Positions 42,879 to 50,852 of a stretch of DNA of 64,000 bases are shown piece by piece. The translations under genes were made by a program, and so were the position numbers. Each line of letters opens with the position of its first letter. The stretch's first letter is position 1. Under the pieces are notes generated by a model. The model was not told the DNA's origin and ran no database searches. It saw only the letters and a program-made list of their open reading frames with translations. The stretch comes from Emticicia sp051209875 (GTDB taxonomy: Bacteria; Bacteroidota; Bacteroidia; Cytophagales; Spirosomataceae), in assembly GCF_051209875.1 (NCBI RefSeq), contig NZ_JBNTQY010000001.1, positions 3,100,001 through 3,164,000 of the forward strand, given 5' to 3'.

Positions 42879-44152
42879 AAAAGAATTTATTATCACTTTT
42901 TTCAGGTTGTGGTGGAATGGATATTGGCTTTGAAGGCGGATTTAAAATTCCAAAAGCAACAATAAACACAGATATTCACAAAGACTGGATTCAAAAAGAA
43001 GATGATATTTATTATTATCTTAAAGAAACTTTTTTTGAAACAAAATTCGCAAATGATATTAGCGAACACGCCAAAATTGCTTGGAATGACTATTTTTCAA
43101 AAAAACGTGGTTATGATTTGAACGGAACTTTCAAAGTTGGAAGTATCGTAGATATTGTAAAAGAATATCGAAACGGAAACAAAAAAGTATTTCCACAAAA
43201 TGTTGAAATTGTGACAGGTGGGTTTCCTTGTCAAGATTTTAGTGTTGCTGGAAAACGAAACGGATTTAATTCACACAAAGACCATCACGGAAACATCATA
43301 AATTCAGACATACCAACCGAAGAAACAAGAGGAAAACTCTATATGTGGATGAAAGAAGTTGTAGAAATTACATTACCTAAAATTTTTATAGCAGAGAATG
43401 TAAAAGGATTAGCAAATTTAGGAGAAGTAAAAGAAATTATACAGTCCGATTTTTCAAATATAAATGGAGATGGTTATTTAGTTTTATCTCCAAAAGTTTT
43501 ACATTCTGGACAATATGGAGTTCCTCAATCAAGAGAGCGAATTATTTTTATTGGCTTTAAAAAATCGGCATTAACAAAAGAGGCATTAGCTGAATTATCA
43601 AAAAAAGACATTGCAGAGGAATTTAATCCTTATCCAGTCGCAACGCATAGACTGAACGGAGAAATGCACTATTCATCTGTTGAACATTTGATGAAAATGT
43701 TTACGAAAAGTAAAGAAGTTTTATTGGATTTAAAAGAACCCGAAGAGACTTCTGATTTTTCCCAAATGCACTACTCAAAAGCTAAATTTATGGGTGTGCA
43801 TTGTCAAGGACAAAAAGAAATTGAATTAGAAAAACTTGCCCCAACAATTCGTTCAGAACATCACGGAAATATTGAATACAGAAGACTTGCCATAGAAAAT
43901 GGAGGAAAAAAAACCGATGAATTGCAAAAAGGATTTAAAGAAAGACGTTTGACATTAAGAGAATGTGCAAGAATTCAGACATTTCCAGACGATTTCAATT
44001 TTGTAATTCCAAATAATGTAACAAATACAAAATTTTCGGTTAGTCCGTCAGTTGGTTATAAATTAGTAGGCAATGCCGTTCCGCCTTTATTAGCCTATCA
44101 TATTGCAAAAAAGATAGAATCGAACTGGAAGTTCTATTTTAATTCTTTGTAA
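42875..44152 (+). CDS. DNA (cytosine-5) methyltransferase
   Basis: A 425-residue type II C5-cytosine methyltransferase. Motif I is LFSGCGGMDIGFE (8-20), motif IV is TGGFPCQDFSVAG with catalytic Cys119, motif VI is FIAENVKG (about 171-178), motif VIII QSRERIIFIG, and motif X VGNAVPPLLAYHIA. The target recognition domain lies between (including APTIRSEHHGNIEYRR). All motifs are in normal order. It would protect the host sequence from the nuclease encoded 27 nt downstream. The recognition sequence cannot be predicted. Confidence 0.93.
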   Translation: MKKNLLSLFSGCGGMDIGFEGGFKIPKATINTDIHKDWIQKEDDIYYYLKETFFETKFANDISEHAKIAWNDYFSKKRGYDLNGTFKVGSIVDIVKEYRNGNKKVFPQNVEIVTGGFPCQDFSVAGKRNGFNSHKDHHGNIINSDIPTEETRGKLYMWMKEVVEITLPKIFIAENVKGLANLGEVKEIIQSDFSNINGDGYLVLSPKVLHSGQYGVPQSRERIIFIGFKKSALTKEALAELSKKDIAEEFNPYPVATHRLNGEMHYSSVEHLMKMFTKSKEVLLDLKEPEETSDFSQMHYSKAKFMGVHCQGQKEIELEKLAPTIRSEHHGNIEYRRLAIENGGKKTDELQKGFKERRLTLRECARIQTFPDDFNFVIPNNVTNTKFSVSPSVGYKLVGNAVPPLLAYHIAKKIESNWKFYFNSL

Positions 44153-44179
44153 TTTTGTAGCTAAATTTTAACATAATAA

Positions 44180-45064
44180 ATGGATTCATCAATACAGCCC
44201 AATTTACTAAACTCATTCTTAATTGTATATTTCTACAAAATAGAAAACGAGCTAAACAACACTAAAAACGGACTTGAAACTATAAAATTTCAATCCGAAG
44301 AAGCAAATACCGATGAGTTTTTGAAAAGGTATTTTCAAGACTTTTTAACCATACATAATAATGTAAAAGATATAAAGCTCAAAAAACTTGCAGTAAAAAT
44401 TGATTCCGAAGAGCATATTATAAATATCGAAAAACTAAAATCGTACAGAATTTCCAATGTTTTGTTGCCTGAACATCTTACAAATGAACAAAAGAAAGAA
44501 ATTACAGCATCAAAAAAATCAGTTTATACAAGCCCCGATTTGTATTTGGAAATAACAGACGGAACAAATATTTATTTTGAATCTGTTGAATTAAAATCAA
44601 CAAAAGACAACAATATTCCTGGTTCAAGTGTACAACAAGTTTCGCCATTTGAATGGGTAATATTTGTAAAAAGGGACAATGAAAAAGTTTTAGTAACAAC
44701 TGGCTTTTACATCAACAGTATTACTGAAAAATTACCATTTCCTGACAGAAGTCCAAGACCACAAATTGGTTTTAAAACATTATCTGACTGGAATAAGAAA
44801 TATAGAAAAGTTGAAAATGAAGTTTTGACAATCGAAAATATTACCGAAATCAATAACGACAAAATCAAACTTCTAACAGACTGGCAAGACTATTTGGCTT
44901 CTGAATGGTTAGAAATAATAAAGTCAGAACAAGGCAGAAATAATGAGAAATGGTTTAATAATGCGATTAGAAAATTTGCTTTGAAATTTTTAGAATTTAG
45001 TGAAACTTTGACAGAAAGCGAAAAGGAAAATCTAAAAACGAACTTGACAAAACTAATTAAATAA
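44180..45064 (+). CDS. Type II restriction endonuclease (PD-(D/E)XK)
   Basis: A 294-residue protein directly after a C5 methyltransferase. A PD-(D/E)XK core is visible around residues 116-140: SPDLYLEI (the PD motif), and FESVELKSTKDN, where ELK fits the (D/E)xK element; GSSVQQVSPFEWVIFV follows. No known subfamily is evident. Given the controller and methyltransferase ahead of it, this is the cognate nuclease. It is followed by a second type of inverted repeat and by the conserved tail E. Confidence 0.75.
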   Translation: MDSSIQPNLLNSFLIVYFYKIENELNNTKNGLETIKFQSEEANTDEFLKRYFQDFLTIHNNVKDIKLKKLAVKIDSEEHIINIEKLKSYRISNVLLPEHLTNEQKKEITASKKSVYTSPDLYLEITDGTNIYFESVELKSTKDNNIPGSSVQQVSPFEWVIFVKRDNEKVLVTTGFYINSITEKLPFPDRSPRPQIGFKTLSDWNKKYRKVENEVLTIENITEINNDKIKLLTDWQDYLASEWLEIIKSEQGRNNEKWFNNAIRKFALKFLEFSETLTESEKENLKTNLTKLIK

Positions 45065-45085
45065 CGAGTGGACAAAAAAAGCCAG

Positions 45086-45217
45086 CAGGTAACAAGGGTT
45101 TTGCAAAAAAGCGGGTTCAGTGCTAAATTGAACATTCGGAATTCTAATTAACATTTGTGCTAAACCGAACATTTGTGCTTTCTAATCTGCTTTTTCGCAA
45201 AGCCTAAAACCGTTACA
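45086..45217 (+). repeat. Second-type attC-like inverted repeat
   Basis: GTAAC (45089-45093) and GTTAC (45212-45216) bracket a 124-nt element whose arms also pair: GGTTTT with AAAACC and AAAAAAGC with GCTTTTT. Between them is a partly repeated stretch (GAACATTCGG, GAACATTTGTGC). It does not share boxes with sites a to h, and recalls repeats seen in other Bacteroidota islands. Confidence 0.45.
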
Positions 45218-45513
45218 TACTTGTGTATTTTTTAACTCAAAAGCTCATTCGACTGGACAAATGCGAAGTTTTTAAGTGTGAGTTCTCATCAAGCCTTCGA
45301 ACTCATAGTCACTTTCGACGTTTCCAATGCGTGATATTTACTCAAATTTCACACTCAGTAATAAATTCTTTTGCATTTCATTTTCTTTTTTCAGAAATTG
45401 GTGTGCAGATTTGGTGAGCGACATTTAGGCAGAGCTGTTTCTACGCTTTTTAGTCCTTAGCACGCATTTATCTTGGGGACATTTTGAAGGCGTTGGTGTT
45501 CAAAGTACCTTGC
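45218..45513 (+). repeat. Conserved cassette tail (copy E)
   Basis: Well preserved copy: CTCATTCGACTGGACAAA, GCGAAGTTTTTAAGTGTGAG and GGCGTTGGTGTTCAAAGT before site e. Frames through it code for short peptides that share EVFKCEFS with copy B only because the DNA is related. Confidence 0.6.
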
Positions 45514-45603
45514 ATCCAACTCGAAAGCATTATGTAAAGGCTTGATAATTAACAAATTAACTCTAAAACTACTCCTAAGCCATCATAATGCTGGTCGTTG
45601 GAA
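45514..45603 (+). repeat. attC-like site e
   Basis: R boxes TCCAAC / GTTGGA; L boxes AGCATTATG / CATAATGCT (9 bp, perfect); spacers TCGAA and GGTC; 90 nt. Left end ATCCAAC fits RYYYAAC. Confidence 0.85.
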
Positions 45604-45723
45604 TTTCTTAGAATCTTAGATTTAAACATAAGTATGAACTTTCATAAATGGCAAATGAACTTAGTGACTAAAGATGTTGATTAAACCAAACATTTTTAGT
45701 CTCTTAAAGTAAAACATCCTAAT

Positions 45724-46089
45724 TTACGCCGTTTTTAAGAAAAGATATAACGATTTTATTTTCCCTTCTTCAATAATAGCTACATCTACGCCAGCCGCTA
45801 CTGGTTGCTGACCCGAAGCACCTAACTGCCAGCTAATGTGCTGAATATTATGATTGGATTGTGAGGCTTCTGTAAGCATAAATTCAAAATCAGCAGGCCA
45901 ATTTTGCTGTAATTTCTGAATAAGATTTTCAATAGATTCAATCCCTACAATAGGTTCATTTTTATCATCTTCATAAAACAGAATCTCTTTATTGTATATT
46001 TTCTCCATTAAGGCTATTCTTTCGGCTGAATTGCGATTGTTCCAAACTCCTAATAAGCTGTCTTGTAATAACATTGATGTTGCTTCCAT
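45724..46089 (-). CDS. SnoaL-like/NTF2-fold protein
   Basis: A 121-residue protein of the SnoaL/NTF2-like fold: N-terminal helices (WNNRNSAERIALMEKIY), then strands EILFYEDDKNEPIVGIESIENLI, HISWQLGA, VDVAIIEEGKIKSLYLFL. In this superfamily such proteins can be small enzymes or ligand binders; the function here is open. It lies downstream of a Crp-type regulator on the minus strand, opposite to nearly all other cassette genes. The pair is probably co-expressed. Confidence 0.7.
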   Translation of the reverse strand: MEATSMLLQDSLLGVWNNRNSAERIALMEKIYNKEILFYEDDKNEPIVGIESIENLIQKLQQNWPADFEFMLTEASQSNHNIQHISWQLGASGQQPVAAGVDVAIIEEGKIKSLYLFLKTA

Positions 46090-46215
46090 AATAGTAAATT
46101 TTGATATTGTTTTTGTTATAAAATTACAACGGCAAAATTAGGTACTACTTGGTTATTCAAACATTGATATTTACTAAGAAATTTCATTGACATTTATCAA
46201 GAGGATTGAGAAGGA

Positions 46216-46812
46216 TTATTTTTTCAGAAGATTCTTACGAATACGGCTCAAGGTCTCGGGTGATATTCCAAGATAAGATGCAATCATGCTTTGTGAAAAA
46301 CGGTTCAAAAATTCAGGGTACATATTTATTAGACTGTCGTAACGTTCTTCTGCACTCAAACTTATTGAAGAATGGATACGTTTTTGGGTAGCTACAGTTC
46401 CTTTTCGGTCTATTTCTTTAATCATTAAATCTATTGCAGGTATTGTTGCAATAAGTCTTTGCATCTTGATATGTTCTATCATTAGCACGTCAGAATCCTC
46501 CAATACTTCAATATTATAAAGCGATGGCGTATTGAAATTATAACTTTCAAAATCGCCCAACCACCAGTTTTCTATACCAAAACGGACAGTATGTTCCTGC
46601 CCTTTATCATTGACAGCATACATTCGCCCAGAACCCTTGATAAAAAACGACATATACTTACAAACGTCACCTTCTTGTAGTAAGTATTGCCTCTTTCGTA
46701 AATGTTTTCGTTTAAAAGCAGCATCTATAAGGAGCTTTTCTTCCGTACTCAGTATCAATGAAGATTTGGACTCAACGTATTGATAAAACGGTTCTAAGTG
46801 TATGACAGCCAT
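46216..46812 (-). CDS. Crp/Fnr family transcription regulator
   Basis: A 198-residue regulator. The cyclic-nucleotide-binding-type domain covers about residues 20-120 (KRQYLLQEGDVCKYMSFFIKGSGRMY), and a winged helix with FSQSMIASYLGISPETLSRIRKNL fills the C-terminus. Typical of small Bacteroidota Crp-like proteins, many of which bind no cAMP. The 126 nt to the SnoaL-like gene and the 120 nt between site e and that gene hold no other gene. Likely controls its neighbour. Confidence 0.85.
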   Translation of the reverse strand: MAVIHLEPFYQYVESKSSLILSTEEKLLIDAAFKRKHLRKRQYLLQEGDVCKYMSFFIKGSGRMYAVNDKGQEHTVRFGIENWWLGDFESYNFNTPSLYNIEVLEDSDVLMIEHIKMQRLIATIPAIDLMIKEIDRKGTVATQKRIHSSISLSAEERYDSLINMYPEFLNRFSQSMIASYLGISPETLSRIRKNLLKK

Positions 46813-46849
46813 CTGAAATTTAATTGAAACAATATGGCGAATTTACATA

Positions 46850-47164
46850 AATCTTGATAAATGTCAACGTAAATTTACTGCATATATCAATCTGTAGTTT
46901 TTCGTATGCTTCTAAAATAGTTTGACAGTTTTTAGCTCAAAAGCTTGTGCGACTGGACAAATGCGAAGTTTTTAAGTGTTAATTCTCGAAAACTTCGCCA
47001 TTTTTTGGTTCTTTGTCCCCAATGTTACTTGCGACGTAAAATTGGCTTGGTATTCAAAGTTTTTTTTCTCGAAAACTTTGCGGTTTATACTACGTTTTTT
47101 ATATCTTTAGGTCGCTTATTTTTCGGGCGACACTCAGAAAGAAGAGCTTGCAAAGTTGGTTTAT
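46850..47164 (+). repeat. Conserved cassette tail (copy F)
   Basis: Begins AAAATAGTTTGACAG (46915) and carries the hairpin GCGAAGTTTT (46963-46972) / AAAACTTCGC (46989-46998), a perfect 10-bp stem. It lies upstream of the start of the Crp gene, i.e. the tail is on the side of site f even though the genes are reversed. Confidence 0.65.
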
Positions 47165-47253
47165 CTCCAACGTGAGCAAGCAAGTAAAAGTTTGATAATC
47201 AACTAATTAACTCAACATTCGCTCAAAAATCATCTTGCTTGCGAGCGTTGGAA
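47165..47253 (+). repeat. attC-like site f
   Basis: R boxes TCCAAC / GTTGGA; L boxes GCAAGCAAG / CTTGCTTGC (9 bp, perfect); spacers GTGA and GAGC; 89 nt. Confidence 0.85.
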
Positions 47254-47271
47254 ATTTAAAAAAAAGATAAA

Positions 47272-47526
47272 ATGACAGAATCATCGAAAATAAACGGACA
47301 TTTAATCGAAATTTTTTATAGTAATTGGAACGGAAAGGAAATCATCAAGTATGATGGTAAAATAGTGGCAGAACGAAGAAATTTAAGTACTTTTTCTTCA
47401 ATTAACTCCTTTAAAGTTGAAGAAGAAGGTGAAGAGGTTGTTTATGAAATACAATCTCTTGCTGGTATTTTTGGACATGGATTTGCTATTCGTAGAAATG
47501 GAATCATCCAAGTTCATAAACCTTGA
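47272..47526 (+). CDS. Hypothetical cassette protein (84 aa)
   Basis: An 84-residue beta-rich protein without recognised family. It contains IEIFYSNWNGKEIIKYDGKIVAERRN and ends GHGFAIRRNGIIQVHKP, a pattern of short strands and turns. Its ATG is 18 nt after the right box of site f, and its tail leads to site g. It occupies the smallest cassette, about 645 nt, of which less than half is coding. Confidence 0.6.
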   Translation: MTESSKINGHLIEIFYSNWNGKEIIKYDGKIVAERRNLSTFSSINSFKVEEEGEEVVYEIQSLAGIFGHGFAIRRNGIIQVHKP

Positions 47527-47792
47527 AAAAGCGGTGCGTATGCTGCTGAAATAGTTTGACAGGTTTTAACTCAAAGGCTCGGTGGACTGGACAAAAGCGA
47601 AGTTTTTTGTGCTAATTTCTTAAACGCTTCAACGTAAATTAGCCCGCCTGTAGGCACTTGTGACATAATTAAAGCGAAGTTTTACAGGTTTTTTTTGCAA
47701 AAACTTCTACACCAATTCGTTGCTTTTTTAGTCTTTTGTTCGCACTTTTGTCGAGTGACATCCTGAAGGCGTTGGTGTTTTACGTTTGTAAA
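47527..47792 (+). repeat. Conserved cassette tail (copy G)
   Basis: Begins GAAATAGTTTGACAG (47550); contains two GCGAAGTTTT motifs and GAAGGCGTTGGTGTT before site g. Confidence 0.6.
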
Positions 47793-47898
47793 GTCCAACT
47801 CGAAAGCACTACATAAAGACCTGATAATCAGCAAATTAACAATCAACAAATTAGCTCTAAAACTACTCCAAAAACTATCATAATGCTGGTCGTTGGAA
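47793..47898 (+). repeat. attC-like site g
   Basis: R boxes TCCAAC / GTTGGA; L boxes imperfect: AGCACTACAT against CATAATGCT, 6 of 8 positions paired. The loop is longer because AATTAACAATCAAC-type sequence is duplicated; 106 nt. Confidence 0.7.
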
Positions 47899-47942
47899 GC
47901 ATGAACAAAATAAAATACATTTAGATATTACTCAAAATATCA

Positions 47943-49466
47943 ATGAAAAAAACATATTTAATATCCTATTTTTTAATAACATTATTTAAAATTAATGCAC
48001 AAAATATTTCACTAACACCAAATACCGTTACAGTACCACGCTTAAATTATGAAGCAATTTTAGCCTTAACTAACCCTACTGAGGGACAAATTGTTTATGA
48101 TTTGACATTTCATTGCCTCCGTATTTACAATGGGAACAAGTGGCTTTGTTCATTTCAAAATCCTTCTGAGCCTAATCCAATGACTTTATTAGTTTCTTCA
48201 GGTGGTACAAATTTTGATAGCGGACAAAAAGTTGTGGTTGATGCTTCGGGAAACATCTATGTAACAGGATATTATTCAGGAACTGCAACTTTTGGAACAA
48301 CCATCAAAGTTTCTGTAGGACAAAATGACATATTTGTAGCAAAATATAATAATGTTGGTATTTTACAATGGGTGCAGTCTGCAGGTGGCACTTCTGATGA
48401 CAGAGGCTATGGAATTGCAATTGATGCAACTGGCAATGTTTACATTACAGGAAGCTTTTTTGGAAATACAACATTTGGTTCAAATACTATCAATTCTACC
48501 GGAGGACATGATATATTCATATTAAAATATAATAGTGATGGTATCATGCAATGGGTACAATCCGCAGGTGGGGCATCTAGTGATTACAGTTATGGAATTG
48601 CTAGTGATGGTAGTGGAAATGTGTACATTACTGGGTATTATACAGGTAGTGCTACGTTTAGTACGACGATACTCACTTCAAATCAAGGTATACTGGATCC
48701 TGAAATATTTTTAGCTAAATACAATAGTTCAGGGGTTTTACAATGGGTACAATCTGCTGGTGGGAATGGCACTCAAATTAGCAACGGAGTAGCTTTAGAT
48801 GGCTCTGGAAATATCTACATCACAGGAAGTCTTAACATTAGCGGTAATTTTGGTTCAAACAATATCTCTGTAATAGGATATCAAGATATATTTGTTGCCA
48901 AATATAATAATTTTGGTAATATTCAATGGGTAAAATCAATGGGAGGTTCTTCTTCTTCTGCTTCGGGAGATGGAATTGCTGTAGACGGAAATGGAAATGT
49001 ATTTGTTACTGGAGTTTTTACTGCAACAACATATTTTGGAGATATGTCAAAAACTTCAACAGGAGATCTTGATGCATTCGTATTTAAATGTAATAGTTTG
49101 GGTAATATTCAATGGGTGCAATCAATGGGTGGTATAGGTCATGAGAGAAGCTATGGAATAGGTACAGATAGTTTTGGAGATGTTTGTATTACAGGGTATT
49201 TCGAAAATACTATTAATTTAGGGACAACGACTATAACCTCAGTAGGCAATACTGACATATTTGTAATAAAGTATAATAGCTTTGGTTCCTTTCAATGGGG
49301 GCAAACTGCTGGAGGAGTCAGTGGTGACCAAGGAAATGGTATTACAGTAGATACTGTTGGAAATATTTATATTACTGGATATTATATGGGTACCGCTACT
49401 TTTGGTGTTTCTAACAGAAGTTCAGCAGGTGGTAGCGATATTTTTGTGGCAAAAATAGCTAAATGA
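47943..49466 (+). CDS. Secreted SBBP-repeat beta-propeller protein
   Basis: A 507-residue exported protein. After a signal peptide (about 1-20, ends KINAQ) and a short N-terminal module (VPRLNYEAILALTNPTEGQ, common in Bacteroidota surface proteins) come seven SBBP repeats of about 52 residues. Each holds a GN-x-Y-x-TG-x-F strand (GNIYVTGYYSGTATFG, GNVYITGSFFGNTTFG and so on) followed by DIFVAKYN and a QWVQSAGG strand. These fold as a beta-propeller, often on the cell surface. There is no C-terminal sorting signal that I can identify. The ATG is 45 nt after site g, so it is a cassette gene. Carbohydrate binding or adhesion is possible. Confidence 0.8.
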   Translation: MKKTYLISYFLITLFKINAQNISLTPNTVTVPRLNYEAILALTNPTEGQIVYDLTFHCLRIYNGNKWLCSFQNPSEPNPMTLLVSSGGTNFDSGQKVVVDASGNIYVTGYYSGTATFGTTIKVSVGQNDIFVAKYNNVGILQWVQSAGGTSDDRGYGIAIDATGNVYITGSFFGNTTFGSNTINSTGGHDIFILKYNSDGIMQWVQSAGGASSDYSYGIASDGSGNVYITGYYTGSATFSTTILTSNQGILDPEIFLAKYNSSGVLQWVQSAGGNGTQISNGVALDGSGNIYITGSLNISGNFGSNNISVIGYQDIFVAKYNNFGNIQWVKSMGGSSSSASGDGIAVDGNGNVFVTGVFTATTYFGDMSKTSTGDLDAFVFKCNSLGNIQWVQSMGGIGHERSYGIGTDSFGDVCITGYFENTINLGTTTITSVGNTDIFVIKYNSFGSFQWGQTAGGVSGDQGNGITVDTVGNIYITGYYMGTATFGVSNRSSAGGSDIFVAKIAK

Positions 49467-49783
49467 AACTAGTATGGTTTGTCCATCCTTTCCATGTTCC
49501 TAACATAGTTTGAGAGTTTAGGGATTTTGCAAAACTCGAAGTGCAAATTTTCAGAAACTTTTTAGACCACTTTTTCCATATTTTCTAGCTTAAAGGAAAT
49601 AATAGAGGGAATTTTTATTAGTCCTCTTTTACTACATATTTTTAAAGCGTGGCATGCTCTTAAAATAAAAAAAAACGAGAAGTGTATTTTCATTTATAGT
49701 TTTTTTTCAGTCTTTAGTTCTCAAATTTGGTTCGTCAACAGGTGATTAGTGGATTTGCCAAGTGAGTGCATAATGGTTGTGAA
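49467..49783 (+). other. Divergent tail with lost attC-like site
   Basis: A 317-nt non-coding stretch starting with ACATAGTTTGAGAG, as in other tails, and with TTTTCAGTCTTTAGTTCTC, but without a recognisable attC-like site. It runs into a truncated epoxide hydrolase gene, so the boundary was probably lost by deletion. Confidence 0.5.
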
Positions 49784-50852
49784 AGGGGCGTACCTACCGA
49801 TTATCTAAAAAAGTTAGCCGACTATTGGCGAACAAAATTTGATTGAAAAAAACAAGAGGGTTTGCTCAACAAATATCCAAAATTTATTACACAGATTGAT
49901 AGACAAAATATCCATTATCTGCACATAAAATCGCCCAAAACTATTGCCATACCATTGATGCTTATTCATGGTTGGCCTGTGTCATTTGCAGATTTTATTA
50001 AAGTCATCGAGCCACTTACCAATCCAAAAACAGAAGGTGAAATTACGTTTGATTTGGTTATTCTTTCTATTCCGGGTTTCGGATTTTCAGTCCCTGTAAA
50101 AGACAAAGGTTGGAATATGATAAAAATTGCATCGGCTTTTACCACTTTAATGAAACAGTTGGGTTATGAAAGTTTGCTGTTCATGGTGGGGATATTGGAG
50201 CCGGAATTGTAGGAATTATGACAAGTGTTGCCGCCTATAATTTGATAGGTACACATATTAATTCTGATTTTTTTGCGGTGGCTGGACTTGGGATATTTCC
50301 TTCCGATAACTCCTATTTTACTGAGGAAGAAAACAAGACCTTGGAGCAAATGAAACAATATAAAAACTATGGAACAGCCTATTTAGATATTCAGGTTACA
50401 AGACCTCTCACAGTTGGCACAGCATTAAGAGACAGCCCGATCGGTCAATTAGCATGGATGATTGAAAAATATAAAGAATGGATAAATTCAGATAAAGACT
50501 TGCCAGAAGATGCCATTGATATTGACCAACTTTTGCCAAATGTTTCTTTATATTGGTTTAATCAATTATGTGCGTCAATTGCTGAAATTCTTGCAGAAAA
50601 CATGAGTATGGCTTTCGATTGGGGTATTGATAATTCACAAAAACAAACCAATGGGCACAGCCCAAAATTTTATCTGCAATGGCTTGCTTTTGAAAAACAG
50701 AAGATGAATCTTTGATAAAAAAATTAGTTACTTTTATGGGTGAACCTGACAGATGGACTTTTTATGATAAAGGATGTCATTTTCCTACAATGGAAGTACC
50801 TGATTTGTTGGTAAATGATATCAGAGTATTTTATACAAGCCTCGTAAAATAG
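49784..50852 (+). pseudogene. Epoxide hydrolase pseudogene
   Basis: Remains of an alpha/beta-hydrolase of the epoxide hydrolase type. The 5' end is missing: the reading starts inside the N-terminal EHN domain (GVPTDYLKKLADYWRTKFD). An in-frame TGA at 49844-49846 stands where family members have Trp. The alpha/beta fold (LMLIHGWPVSFADFIKVI) follows until a frameshift near 50175-50200, seen by the jump from LGYESLL to a second frame (GDIGAGIVGIMTSVAAYN). A further frame change near 50700 leads to FMGEPDRWTFYDKGCHFPTMEVPDLLVNDIRVFY, which ends at the TAG directly before the next ATG. It cannot be active. Confidence 0.8.

Noticed and set aside
39700..47900. Promoter inside the attC-like loops (TTTGATAATCAACTAATTAA).
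   Set aside because: A TTTG is present but no TAnnTTTG at the required distance; the sequence is better explained as part of the site.
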